Below, in pieces: positions 25,994 through 34,284 of a stretch of 64,000 nt of DNA. Below the pieces are notes generated by a model. That model was not told the origin of the DNA. It saw only the letters and a list, made by a program, of their open reading frames with translations, and made no database searches. The DNA comes from an uncultured Oscillibacter sp. (GTDB lineage Bacteria > Bacillota > Clostridia > Oscillospirales > Oscillospiraceae): assembly GCA_947382875.1 (NCBI GenBank), contig CANDBG010000003.1, forward strand, positions 17,830 to 81,829, written 5' to 3'. The position numbers were made by a program, and so were the translations under genes. The first letter of the stretch is position 1. Every line of letters starts with the position of its first letter.

Positions 25994-26812
25994 CTATTGT
26001 CCCAGGTGGTACACCCGGTTTGCGTTTTCATGAAATACAGCTGCCCAATGCCGCTCCGGCACTAGGTTTTTGATGAATTCGACATACTCGCCCAGGTTCA
26101 CGATCGGCCAGTCGGTCCCGAACAAAAACCGGCTCCAATCCCCGGACGCCATCAGCCATGTCCGCAGCAAGGAGACATACCCCGCCTGCTCAGTGAGGTA
26201 TCTTGCAAGGTTTACCCGGCCTTCCAGAAAGCCGGAGAGGTCTGCGGAAACATTCGGGTTTTTCGCAAGCACCGCCGCCGCGGACTCCAAAAACGGATTT
26301 CCAAAATGACACAGGACGAACTGTGTCCCCGGATGGTCCGCCGCCACTTCGTCCAGCGCCAGGGGGTGGCAGTATTTCAAATGCGCCTGCGGAAACGACG
26401 TAAGGCCCATGTGAACGGCCACCGGTTTTTCGTACCGCGCCGCCAGCTCGTAAACCGGTTCGTACAGCGGGTCCGACAGCCAGATTTTGTTGTAGCCGGG
26501 ATACAGCTTTACGCCGCAGCAGGTTTCTCGCCGCAAGTTTGCCTCCACCTTCTCCGCCAGGTCCGGAACCATGGCGCCGCCGCTGTTCATCAGGGAGCTG
26601 TCCAGGCCGATGCAGTAATGAAACAGATCCGGTGGATAGCGGTGATCTTCCGGGTTCAGACTGCGGTTGCCCATGATTACCCCATGGACGATTTCCAATT
26701 CCCCATAAGCCTGCCGCAGATGCTCCACGCTGTTGTGATGCCCTGTGCCCTGCGCCATTTTCTCCGCATCCGGGTCCTGAAACAAATGCAGGTGCGCGTC
26801 GATGATCTTCAT
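25994..26812 (-). CDS. Amidohydrolase-family metal-dependent hydrolase (COG2159 type)
   Basis: 272 aa. The ATG at 26812 is chosen because AAAGGAG precedes it and it starts the fold exactly (MKIIDAHLHLFQD). It has the TIM-barrel metal ligands: DAHLH at the start, VAVHMG, LCHFGNP and the late FGTDWP aspartate; GVKLYPGYN is another family block. Members hydrolyse or decarboxylate small ring or acid substrates; the substrate cannot be inferred. It has its own promoter and terminator and probably has nothing to do with the CIS. Confidence 0.85.
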   Translation of the reverse strand: MKIIDAHLHLFQDPDAEKMAQGTGHHNSVEHLRQAYGELEIVHGVIMGNRSLNPEDHRYPPDLFHYCIGLDSSLMNSGGAMVPDLAEKVEANLRRETCCGVKLYPGYNKIWLSDPLYEPVYELAARYEKPVAVHMGLTSFPQAHLKYCHPLALDEVAADHPGTQFVLCHFGNPFLESAAAVLAKNPNVSADLSGFLEGRVNLARYLTEQAGYVSLLRTWLMASGDWSRFLFGTDWPIVNLGEYVEFIKNLVPERHWAAVFHENANRVYHLGQ

Positions 26813-26851
26813 GAAATTCACTCCTTTGGGTACAAATGGTAAAGCTCTGTC

Positions 26852-26880
26852 ATTATAGCACACCCGGAGGAAAATGTCAG
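26852..26880 (-). promoter_or_regulatory. Promoter of the amidohydrolase gene
   Basis: Minus-strand CTGACA (26875-26880), 17-base spacer, TATAAT (26852-26857) preceded by TGC. One mismatch from the sigma-A consensus, located 40 bases from the start codon. Confidence 0.75.
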
Positions 26881-26884
26881 CTGC

Positions 26885-26923
26885 AAAAAGAACGCTCCGC
26901 ATCATTCCTGCGAAGCGTTCTTT
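26885..26923 (-). terminator. Terminator overlapping the end of the histidine kinase gene
   Basis: Minus-strand stem AAAGAACGCT / AGCGTTCTTT (26914-26923 with 26887-26896), with an inner pairing, followed by a short T-run. The left arm lies inside the last codons of the kinase gene. Confidence 0.75.
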
Positions 26924-27849
26924 GTAAATGCCGCCGGACGCAGCGGCAGTGTCAATGTAATGCTCATTCCCCGGCCCAGGCCGCTCTCGGCGGAAACCGC
27001 TCCTCCGTGCGCCTCTACTGTCCGTTTTACCAGATACAGGCCGTAGCCCTGGCCGCGGACGCGGTTCGAGCCTTGGAAATTCGCCTCAAAAATATGTGTG
27101 GCCTCCTCCTCCGCCAGACCCAATCCGTCGTCGCGAACCTGGATATCCACCTGATCGCCCTTCTGTACCACACGGATTGTCACGATTCCGGGACGCCCCA
27201 TGTATTTAATCGCATTTTCCAGCAGGTTGAACAACGCGCGGTTTAACAAATACGAATCCACCTGCGCCATGAGCTGCACCTCCTGGGACACCACCTGTAC
27301 GCTGACCCCTTGTTCCGCCGCCGCCGTACGGATATCCGCCGCCGCCTGGCTCACCAGATCAATCAGGTCGATTTCCGAATAGGAGAGTTGTCCGAACCGT
27401 TCGCCGCTGGAAAACTGCCGGCTCATTACGTCTGTCATGTACCGGCTCCGCTGAACAATCTTGCCCAGGTACTCCCGCCGGACCTCCGGATCTGTGATGA
27501 CGTCGCCTTCCAGCAATTCCGCGTAACCCTGTATGATCGCCACGGGCATCCGCAGGCTGTGCGACAGCGTGCTGCGAAACGTTTCCAGCTCCTGACGGCC
27601 CTCCGCCTCCAGCCGCTTTATCGCCTCACGGCTTTCCAGCTCCTGCGTTTCCAGCGCCGCCGCATGATTCTGACGTTCCGCCTCCAGTAAGCGTTTCCTG
27701 CGGTACAGCAGAATGACCGCCAAAACCGCGCCCAGCAGTTCCAGCAGCAGGCCCGGTACGCCAGACGTTCCCACCGTCAGCCACAGCCCGCAGCTCCCCA
27801 GAAACGCCGCGCATACCGCTATGGACAAAATGCCGTCCCTCTCTTTCAT
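26902..27849 (-). CDS. Membrane sensor histidine kinase
   Basis: 315 aa from the ATG at 27849, which has AAAGGAGCG upstream; an in-frame ATG 93 bases earlier adds a basic, unconserved stretch. Two closely spaced membrane spans lie at the N-terminus (about residues 6-24 and 30-48) with almost no external loop. A short coiled linker leads to HisKA with the phospho-His in SHSLRMPVAIIQGY, then an N box LLENAIKYM, G1 DDGLGL and G2 GQGYGLYLV. It probably senses membrane state or another membrane protein. It is divergent from the response regulator at 28092. Confidence 0.9.
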   Translation of the reverse strand: MKERDGILSIAVCAAFLGSCGLWLTVGTSGVPGLLLELLGAVLAVILLYRRKRLLEAERQNHAAALETQELESREAIKRLEAEGRQELETFRSTLSHSLRMPVAIIQGYAELLEGDVITDPEVRREYLGKIVQRSRYMTDVMSRQFSSGERFGQLSYSEIDLIDLVSQAAADIRTAAAEQGVSVQVVSQEVQLMAQVDSYLLNRALFNLLENAIKYMGRPGIVTIRVVQKGDQVDIQVRDDGLGLAEEEATHIFEANFQGSNRVRGQGYGLYLVKRTVEAHGGAVSAESGLGRGMSITLTLPLRPAAFTKNASQE

Positions 27850-27919
27850 GCTCACACGCTCCTTTTTTGGCCGTGACTTTCGTCGGTTTTTGTTGTATAA
27901 TTCTTCCGGCTGCTCATGG

Positions 27920-27949
27920 AAAAAAACCGGCCTCTTTTCCAAAGGCCAG
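27920..27949 (-). terminator. Terminator-like hairpin in the kinase leader
   Basis: Minus-strand stem CTGGCCT / AGGCCGG (one G-T pair) with a 9-base loop and then seven T. It lies between the predicted kinase promoter and its start codon, so it may be an attenuator, or the kinase transcript may start elsewhere. Confidence 0.55.
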
Positions 27950-27958
27950 CTTTAATTT

Positions 27959-27986
27959 ACCATAACATTTTCCAGTGGAATGTCAA
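27959..27986 (-). promoter_or_regulatory. Possible promoter of the histidine kinase
   Basis: Minus-strand TTGACA (27981-27986), 16-base spacer, TATGGT (27959-27964). Perfect -35, weak -10. The leader hairpin at 27920-27949 would start almost at the transcription start, which makes the assignment uncertain. Confidence 0.5.
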
Positions 27987-27995
27987 GCCGCATCA

Positions 27996-28055
27996 CACAA
28001 GATGTTGGAAATACGCACAAGATGCCCCCTGACGCCTGGAAAAATATGATACAAT
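27996..28055 (+). promoter_or_regulatory. Response regulator / CIS ATPase promoter with direct repeats
   Basis: TACAAT (28050-28055) preceded by TGA is an extended -10 without a good -35. Upstream, CACAAGATG occurs twice (27996-28004 and 28016-28024), 20 bases apart, about two helical turns. An activator site is plausible but the repeat differs from that at the CIS operon. Confidence 0.45.
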
Positions 28056-28091
28056 AAGGATGTGATTTTTCGAGAAGGAGACAGATGCTTT

Positions 28092-28763
28092 ATGTATTCG
28101 ATTCTGCTGGTGGAAGACGATCAGGACCTCTCTGCCATCACCCACGCCAACCTTGCCCATGCCGGGCATCAGGTAGACGACGCTTTCACCTGCGCCCAGG
28201 CGGAAACGTTTCTTTCAAAAAAGCAGTATGACATGATTCTTCTGGACGTTATGCTTCCGGACCGTTCCGGCGACGAACTTTGCCGCTCCATCCGCAAGGA
28301 CTGCGACAGTCCGATTATTTTCCTCAGCTGCGTCGAGAGCAGCGACACCATCGTCAACGCCCTCCGCAGCGGCGGCGACGACTATATGGTCAAGCCGGTA
28401 CGCTACCCCGAACTTCTGGCCCGTGTCGACGCTGTAATTCGGCGTTCCCAGCAGAAAAAGGCAACTTCCCGACGGGTTTTTCGTTCCTTTACCATGGATA
28501 TCCCCCATCGCCGCATCCTCCGGAACGGCCAGGAGGTGGATTTATCCTCCATCGAATTCGCTTTGCTCAAGCATATGACCGATCATCCTGACACGCTTCT
28601 GCTCTATCAGGACCTGTACCAAAACGTCTGGGCGACTGACAGTCTGGGCGACTTCCGCACCGTTATGGTACATATTTCCAACCTCCGGAAAAAAATCGAC
28701 CCGGACCGCCGGGGGATTATTGAAACCGTCCGGGGCGCAGGCTACATCTTTTCTGACGTTTGA
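28092..28763 (+). CDS. OmpR-family response regulator
   Basis: 223 aa from the ATG at 28092, preceded by GAAGGAG. Residues 1-115 are a receiver domain: acidic pair VEDD, phospho-Asp in LLDVMLP, Lys in MVKP. Residues about 130-223 are a winged-helix DNA-binding domain with the usual SSIEFALLKHM, VMVHISNLRKKID and VRGAGYIF blocks. It probably pairs with the divergent kinase at 26902-27849. The gene is 23 bases upstream of the CIS AAA+ ATPase in the same direction, so it likely controls or is co-produced with the CIS. Confidence 0.92.
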   Translation: MYSILLVEDDQDLSAITHANLAHAGHQVDDAFTCAQAETFLSKKQYDMILLDVMLPDRSGDELCRSIRKDCDSPIIFLSCVESSDTIVNALRSGGDDYMVKPVRYPELLARVDAVIRRSQQKKATSRRVFRSFTMDIPHRRILRNGQEVDLSSIEFALLKHMTDHPDTLLLYQDLYQNVWATDSLGDFRTVMVHISNLRKKIDPDRRGIIETVRGAGYIFSDV

Positions 28764-28786
28764 CAATTTGCTGAAGGAGGCGCGCT

Positions 28787-31030
28787 ATGGACTTTTTTCA
28801 TCCCGACCTGCAAAATCAACCCTTTGCCAGCTATCAGGACTATACCGACCACCTCTTTGCCTGTGTGAATCTGCGGCTCTCCGCTTACATCCAACGCTTG
28901 ATGGCTCTGTTCGCCAAGGACAGCGGCGGGTTTAAGAACGTACTCTACCCCGACATTGAAGTCGCAAGGGATCTGTGCGAACAGCAGCTTATGGACTTCC
29001 AAACGACCCGTCAGAAACCGGACGACGAAGAATCGGACGCTCTTTCCGCGGAATTGGAGGACCTGTTCGCCGACATCATGGAGGACGAACCGGAGGAGGA
29101 ACCGGAACTCTCTCCGGAAGAAATCCTCGACTCCATCGACGCCCGGGCCACCCTGACCGAAGTCCCCTTGCCCTTATACACGCTCTGCCGGGACTTTGCT
29201 CCCTTTACCCGTTTTTGCTTCGCCTGCGGAATCCTCTCCTCCACCCAGACCCGTTACGCCTCCATTTTCCAGGTGGTGAACCAGAACGGCGGTCAGTCCG
29301 CCCCCAGTATCGAATCCGCCGCCCGGGTGTTCTTCGGCGAACGGTTCACGATTACCGGCGCTTACGGGCAAATGTCCCTGGCGCTGGAAGAATTGCAGCC
29401 CATTCTGGCGCTGCAGGTGAACGGTGCAATGCCGTTCTCCACCCTAATTTCCCCCGACAAGCGGATGATTGACTTTCTCTTTGGCACACACCCTATGCAG
29501 ATTGACGAAAACTACGTCCGCTTCTTCTCCCGCCTGCCGGAACCGGAAGACCCCTTCCTCGCAAACGCCCAGGTTTTGGACGCCCTGCGGATTTCCTTTC
29601 AGGACGGCGTTCGTCTGTTCTCCCTTTTCGGCGACGAAGGCTCCGGACGGAAATTCACCATCCAGCATTTTTGCCGGGAACAAGACGTCTCCTGCATCTC
29701 CATCGACTGCGCCAAGCTCTTTGTTTACGATTTCCGCTTCGTCGAGCAGGCGCTCTGGGCGGCGGCGCGGGAGTGCATCCTCACTGGGGCTTATATCTGT
29801 CTGGACGGCCTGAGCTACAAGGAACCCGAAAAAGACAAGTTTTTCGGATACATGGACCTGGCCTTCGGTAAATTTTTCCGGCAGGGATTGACCGTGTTCG
29901 CTGTCAGCAAGGAAAAGCTGCCTATGCGCGAGATGACGAACCTCGATTTCACTCAGCTGGAACTTCCTACCCCTACCAACGCCGAACGGGAAAAGGTCTG
30001 GCAATTTTACGCGAAACCGTATATCCTGGGCGCGGATGTGGAACTCTCTGAAATGGCGGTGAAATTCCTGTTTACGCCCGGTAAAATCAAAAATGCCCTG
30101 CGTCAGGGCAAGGCTTTGGCCGCCATGGAAAAATTTATTGAAATTCCCCGTTCCATTTTATTTCAGGCGTGTTATAATCAGATGAGCCATGAGCTGACCC
30201 AGAAGGCCACCAAAATCAAAGCCAATTTCGGCTGGAACGATATCGTAATGAACCCGGACCAGCGTCTGGCTTTGAAAAACGCCTGCGATCAGCTTTTGTT
30301 CCGGAAAAAGGTCTACGAGGAATGGGACTACAACCGGAAATATCCTTATGGCCGCGGACTCTCCGTGCTGCTGTTCGGCGCGCCCGGTACCGGCAAGTCC
30401 ATGTGCGCCCAGGTCATTGCCCATGAGCTGAACCTGGAGCTTTACCGCGTGGATCTGAGCAAGGTCGTTGACAAGTACGTCGGCGAGACGGAAAAATCCA
30501 TCTCCATGATCTTCCGGGAAGCCAAAAAATGCAACGTCGTTCTCTTCTTCGACGAGTGCGACACCTTGTTTGCCAAACGTTCCGACGACGGCGGAAGCAA
30601 TCAGTCTTCCAACAACAACAAAACTGCCCTGCTCTTGCAGGAGGTCGAAGCTTATGACGGCGTGTCCGTTCTTGCCACCAACTACAAGCACAACATTGAC
30701 CCCGCTTTCTTCCGCCGGATGAAATTCATTGTCGAATTCCAGTTCCCGGATGTGGAAACCCGCAAAGTCCTCTGGACCACCACCATCCCCAAGTCCACCC
30801 CCCTGGCGGAGGACGTTGACATCGATTTCCTGGCGGAACGGTTCGAGTTCGTGGGCGGCAACATCAAAAACTGTATCCTGAACGCTGCGTTCCTGGCGGC
30901 GGCAGACCCCGAGGCGGAAGGGGAAGTGCATATGAAACACTACCTGCAGGCAATCAAGTACGAATTTGTCAAAACCGGAAAGGTGTTCACACGGGCCGAC
31001 TTTGAGCCTTACGCCAGCATGGTTTTATAA
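28787..31030 (+). CDS. CIS AAA+ ATPase (Afp15/Pvc15 type)
   Basis: 747 aa. An N-terminal region of about 470 residues contains an acidic segment (DEEESDALSAELEDLFADIMEDEPEEE pattern around residues 84-112) and an uncharacterised alpha/beta part. The AAA+ domain follows with Walker A GAPGTGKS at about 531-538, Walker B VVLFFDECDTLF at about 584-595, and a sensor-type ATNYKHNIDPAFFRRM block. This architecture is shared with the ATPase encoded in Afp/PVC and other CIS loci, where it is needed for particle assembly or cargo loading. The strong GAAGGAGG precedes the ATG. Here it is separated from the structural genes and sits on the opposite strand. Confidence 0.9.
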   Translation: MDFFHPDLQNQPFASYQDYTDHLFACVNLRLSAYIQRLMALFAKDSGGFKNVLYPDIEVARDLCEQQLMDFQTTRQKPDDEESDALSAELEDLFADIMEDEPEEEPELSPEEILDSIDARATLTEVPLPLYTLCRDFAPFTRFCFACGILSSTQTRYASIFQVVNQNGGQSAPSIESAARVFFGERFTITGAYGQMSLALEELQPILALQVNGAMPFSTLISPDKRMIDFLFGTHPMQIDENYVRFFSRLPEPEDPFLANAQVLDALRISFQDGVRLFSLFGDEGSGRKFTIQHFCREQDVSCISIDCAKLFVYDFRFVEQALWAAARECILTGAYICLDGLSYKEPEKDKFFGYMDLAFGKFFRQGLTVFAVSKEKLPMREMTNLDFTQLELPTPTNAEREKVWQFYAKPYILGADVELSEMAVKFLFTPGKIKNALRQGKALAAMEKFIEIPRSILFQACYNQMSHELTQKATKIKANFGWNDIVMNPDQRLALKNACDQLLFRKKVYEEWDYNRKYPYGRGLSVLLFGAPGTGKSMCAQVIAHELNLELYRVDLSKVVDKYVGETEKSISMIFREAKKCNVVLFFDECDTLFAKRSDDGGSNQSSNNNKTALLLQEVEAYDGVSVLATNYKHNIDPAFFRRMKFIVEFQFPDVETRKVLWTTTIPKSTPLAEDVDIDFLAERFEFVGGNIKNCILNAAFLAAADPEAEGEVHMKHYLQAIKYEFVKTGKVFTRADFEPYASMVL

Positions 31031-31048
31031 AAAGGAAGGTGTGTCTCC

Positions 31049-31282
31049 ATGCGTTCAATCGACCGGCTGGAACAGCAGCGGCGGATCAAACGGCAAAAAA
31101 AGAATCTTCCGCCTCCGGACGAGGAGATGGAGGATGAAATGGAAATGCCGAAGTTCGTGCCCCTGAACCGAATGCAGAGCGCCTTCGGCGGCGTGGACGG
31201 CGCGTCCGGGCTCAATACAGCCCCTTCTGTGTTCGACGCGCAGGCTGTTTTCCATACAGACCAAGGAGGAAACTTGTTTTGA
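31049..31282 (+). CDS. Small charged protein of unknown function
   Basis: 77 aa. A basic start (RLEQQRRIKRQKKN) is followed by an acidic, Met-rich patch and a flexible Gly/Ser/Ala end; probably disordered. It follows the CIS ATPase by 18 bases with AAGGAAGG upstream, and its stop overlaps the next start. A partner or adaptor of the ATPase is a reasonable guess, but no family is recognised. Confidence 0.65.
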   Translation: MRSIDRLEQQRRIKRQKKNLPPPDEEMEDEMEMPKFVPLNRMQSAFGGVDGASGLNTAPSVFDAQAVFHTDQGGNLF

Positions 31283-31659
31283 ATTGTAATTCATGCGGAG
31301 GCGCTTCCTCCGGCGGCTGCGAGGGCTGCGGAGGCTGTTCCAATACAGCTCTCTACCTCTCGCCGGAGGAAATCGAGATGCTGCGCCGGTTTGCCCAGAC
31401 GCCCTTTCTCCCTGCGGCGGCCAGAAACGGGCCGGATGGACCGGTCTTTCTGGAAGCTCCGGAACAGGACCCCCGCGAACTCCGGAGCGCTCTTCGCGGT
31501 CTTGCGAAGAAGGGCTTGATTCGTGTGGACTACGATATCCCAATTTCAAATTTCGACTATCGGGCTTATGCGGATTATCCCCTTCATGGCAGCATGGCCC
31601 TGACCGCCCGGGGACAGACGGTAGTGGAATTGATGGAAATTCAGGGAATTGAGGAGTAA
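31279..31659 (+). CDS. Small protein with Cys-rich N-terminus and winged-helix-like body
   Basis: 126 aa. The start is TTG at 31279, overlapping the previous TGA; AAGGAGG lies 10 bases upstream. The first 22 residues contain six Cys in a Gly/Ser background (CNSCGG, CEGCGGC), possibly a metal-binding knuckle. Residues 30-120 look like a small winged helix with LSPEEIEMLRRFAQ and ALRGLAKKGLIRVDYD. It could be a DNA-binding regulator of the CIS unit or a small assembly factor. No family is recognised with certainty. Confidence 0.6.
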   Translation: MNCNSCGGASSGGCEGCGGCSNTALYLSPEEIEMLRRFAQTPFLPAAARNGPDGPVFLEAPEQDPRELRSALRGLAKKGLIRVDYDIPISNFDYRAYADYPLHGSMALTARGQTVVELMEIQGIEE

Positions 31660-31661
31660 TT

Positions 31662-32405
31662 ATGTGGGACCAGTTTTCCAGAACAAGCCTCCTGCTCGGC
31701 AAGGCCAATATGGAACGCTTACGGCGGGCGCATATTGCGGTATTTGGTTTGGGCGGCGTGGGCGGCTGGGCCGCGGAAGCCCTGGCCCGCAGCGGCGTTG
31801 GAACCCTTACCCTGGTGGACGACGACCGCATTGGACGGTCGAACCTGAACCGGCAGGTGTTCGCTTTGACCTCCACCGTGGGCCGCGATAAGGCCGAAGC
31901 CGCTAAAGAGCGTCTTTTGGATATCAGCCCGGACGCCGTTATTTACGTCCGCAAAGTTTTCTATGGTCCCCAGACGGCGGATCAATTCGATTTCACGCAA
32001 TACGACTACATTATCGACGCCATTGACACCGTAACCGGAAAGCTGGAACTTGTTCAGCAGGCCCGGCGGGCCGGTACGCCAGTCATCAGCTCCATGGGCA
32101 CCGGAAACAAGCTTAACCCTGCCGCTCTGGAGGTTGCCGATATCTATGAAACCTCTGTCTGCCCCCTGGCGCGCGTTATGCGGAAGGAGCTGAAACGTCG
32201 GGGAATTCCCGCGCTGAAAGTCGTTTACTCCAAGGAACCGCCCCTTTCCCTTCAAGGCGTCGCCGTGCCGGAGGAAGTACCCGACCGGGGCGGTACGCCT
32301 TCCAGCCGCCGCGCGATTCCCGGAAGCTGCGCCTTTGTGCCGCCTGCGGCGGGGCTGTTGATTGCCAGTGAAGTCGTCCGGGATTTGATCCAGCTGCCGG
32401 AATAA
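31662..32405 (+). CDS. tcdA: tRNA threonylcarbamoyladenosine dehydratase (TcdA/CsdL-like E1 family)
   Basis: 247 aa, the usual length. It has the ThiF/E1 nucleotide-binding motif VFGLGGVGGW near residue 27, the acidic LVDDDRIGRSNLNRQ segment and the later YETSVCPLARVMRKELKRR block with the conserved Cys. TcdA cyclises t6A to ct6A at position 37 of ANN-decoding tRNAs. It follows the small Cys protein by 2 bases, so it is carried on the same transcript as the CIS ATPase, probably by chance of location. Confidence 0.9.
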   Translation: MWDQFSRTSLLLGKANMERLRRAHIAVFGLGGVGGWAAEALARSGVGTLTLVDDDRIGRSNLNRQVFALTSTVGRDKAEAAKERLLDISPDAVIYVRKVFYGPQTADQFDFTQYDYIIDAIDTVTGKLELVQQARRAGTPVISSMGTGNKLNPAALEVADIYETSVCPLARVMRKELKRRGIPALKVVYSKEPPLSLQGVAVPEEVPDRGGTPSSRRAIPGSCAFVPPAAGLLIASEVVRDLIQLPE

Positions 32406-32407
32406 GA

Positions 32408-32438
32408 AACCGGGAGGACATTCTGTCCTCCCGGTTTT
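32408..32438. terminator. Bidirectional terminator between tcdA and the NifU-like gene
   Basis: Perfect 12-bp stem ACCGGGAGGACA / TGTCCTCCCGGT with a 3-base loop, followed by T on the plus strand and preceded by A for the opposite direction. Convergent genes lie on both sides. Confidence 0.88.
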
Positions 32439-32445
32439 CTGCGTC

Positions 32446-32739
32446 TTACAGGTGATGGTCCCGAAGAAGCCGTTTCGCCTGCTCCCACAGCTCATCGCTC
32501 ACGTTCTGCACCACAACCACCTTTTCCACTAACTCCGGTACGGCGGCGGTCAGCTCGGCTTCCACCAGCGATTCGTTGGTCAAATCTGCCGACGGGCATC
32601 CGGCGCACTGGCCCAGCATCTTCACATACAGCACACCGTTTTCCAGATGGTCAATCTGTATCTCGCCGCCGTGACTGCGCAATGTTGGACGAACTTTTTC
32701 CTCCAAAATAGACTCAATTTGTTTCAATTCTTCACTCAT
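32446..32739 (-). CDS. NifU-like Fe-S scaffold domain protein
   Basis: 97 aa from the ATG at 32739 with AGGAGGAG upstream; it overlaps the 3' end of the MoxR-type gene by 8 bases. The single domain is the NifU C-terminal type with VRPTLRSHGGEIQID and the Cys pair in CAGCPS. Such small proteins carry or deliver iron-sulfur clusters. No other Fe-S genes are in the window. Confidence 0.85.
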   Translation of the reverse strand: MSEELKQIESILEEKVRPTLRSHGGEIQIDHLENGVLYVKMLGQCAGCPSADLTNESLVEAELTAAVPELVEKVVVVQNVSDELWEQAKRLLRDHHL

Positions 32740-34261
32740 TTGTAAACTCCTCCTCCGCCTTTGCCGCGGCAATTTCTTCCCGAATCCGATGACGGGCATC
32801 GTCAAACAGCAGCTCCCGGTTGTGACGGTAATACGCCTCACAGCCGAAATTCTCCACATACCAGCTGGTGTCGTAACCGGCGGTGATCTCCGTTACAAAA
32901 ATCACCAGCTCCTGCCCCTGCCCGAAGGTCGTTTCCAAAAACCGGAAAGCGTTGTCCAGCAGACGTCCGGCTTCTTCCGCCAGGGTCTTCCGCTGCGCTG
33001 CCTCGCCGCGGAAACGTTCCCGTACCAGCTCCATTACCGCTTCCGGTGCGGTGATGGAGGCTTCCGCCAGAACTTTCCGGTAATCTTCCAGCGCGTTGAT
33101 TTCCCGCTGAATTTGGTTCTGACGCTCCTTGTCCGACTGGCCCGCGTCTTTTGCGCGTTTGAGCGTCTCCCGACGCTGCCGGACAAGATTTTCCAGAATT
33201 TCCAAAGGGACCTCGCCGGTTTCCAGCGATGCTTTGAAGGTCGTCAGCGCACAATGCAGCGACTCCGTCAAGGCGTCCTGCCAGCGGGCTTCCCGGGCCG
33301 CCTCCGACAAACGCGACAACAGCAGTCCCATTACCGACAGTTTTTCGTCAAACGGCGCTGCACGCAGCTCTGAAACCGTAACCGGCCGCCAGGTTCCTTG
33401 TAAAATTTCATCTACATGGTAAATTTTCTGATACTTGTTGTAAAGCTCCAAATAGTTGGCAAAATCCTTTGCAATCCGCGGAAGCTGTATATATTGACCT
33501 ATGACCTCCCGTCCTGCCGGAATCGCAAGCGCCTCATATACGCAAAGCAATTCGGACAAATCTTCCCAGCCCCGGGCTGTGGCAAACTGCAAGCCGTCCT
33601 GAGCGGTCTCCACACGGTAGAAATTTTCCTTTTTTATATCCAGGTACGACACCACTGCCCCGTGTAAGCCCTTTTGACGGGCGTACTCCTTCCATACGCC
33701 GAAGTCCTCCGAAACGTCGATGCGCTTCACACGGTCCAGTGTCACCACGTCGAATTCCCGCACGGAACGGTTGTATTCCGGCGGGTTTCCCGCGGCGGCA
33801 ATCAGCCAGCCTTCCGGCAAACGCTGGTTGCCGAACGTCTTGCACTGCAAAAATTGCAGCATCATCGGCGCAAGCGTCTCTGACACACAGTTGATCTCGT
33901 CCAGAAAGAGAATGCCCTCTTTCAAGCCGGTTTTCTCCATCAGCTCATGCACCGATGCCAGAATCTCACTCATGGTGTACTCCGTGACGGACACCTCTTC
34001 TCCGCCGTAACGCCGTTTTTCGATAAACGGCAGACCCACCGCGCTCTGACGGGTATGGTGGGTGATGGTATACGCCACCAGCCCGACACCCGTTTCGGCG
34101 GCGATCTGTTCCATAATCTGGGTTTTTCCTACGCCCGGCGGTCCCATCAGCAGCACGGGCCGCTGACGAACGGGCGGTATCCGGTAATTGCCCAGAGCGT
34201 CCTTCGCCAGATATGCCCGGAGGGTGTTCGTGATTTCCTGCTTCGCCTGTTTAATATTCAT
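32732..34261 (-). CDS. MoxR-type AAA+ ATPase
   Basis: 509 aa. Walker A GPPGVGKT is near residue 40, the Walker B segment GILFLDEINCV near 115-125 and an AAAGNPPEYNRSV block further on, typical of MoxR-family ATPases. The C-terminal 250 residues form a helical extension unusual for MoxR, with EIAAAKAEEE at the end. MoxR proteins work with VWA proteins to fold or insert metal or complexes; the VWA protein is encoded directly upstream. Whether this pair serves the CIS or another complex is not known. Confidence 0.85.
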   Translation of the reverse strand: MNIKQAKQEITNTLRAYLAKDALGNYRIPPVRQRPVLLMGPPGVGKTQIMEQIAAETGVGLVAYTITHHTRQSAVGLPFIEKRRYGGEEVSVTEYTMSEILASVHELMEKTGLKEGILFLDEINCVSETLAPMMLQFLQCKTFGNQRLPEGWLIAAAGNPPEYNRSVREFDVVTLDRVKRIDVSEDFGVWKEYARQKGLHGAVVSYLDIKKENFYRVETAQDGLQFATARGWEDLSELLCVYEALAIPAGREVIGQYIQLPRIAKDFANYLELYNKYQKIYHVDEILQGTWRPVTVSELRAAPFDEKLSVMGLLLSRLSEAAREARWQDALTESLHCALTTFKASLETGEVPLEILENLVRQRRETLKRAKDAGQSDKERQNQIQREINALEDYRKVLAEASITAPEAVMELVRERFRGEAAQRKTLAEEAGRLLDNAFRFLETTFGQGQELVIFVTEITAGYDTSWYVENFGCEAYYRHNRELLFDDARHRIREEIAAAKAEEEFTNE

Positions 34262-34284
34262 ATGCCTTTTCGCCTCTCCTTCTC

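Noticed and set aside
1-31030. Type VI secretion system
   Set aside because: No TssJ, TssL, TssM or ClpV; the tube, Afp7-type and DUF4255 proteins are of the CIS type.
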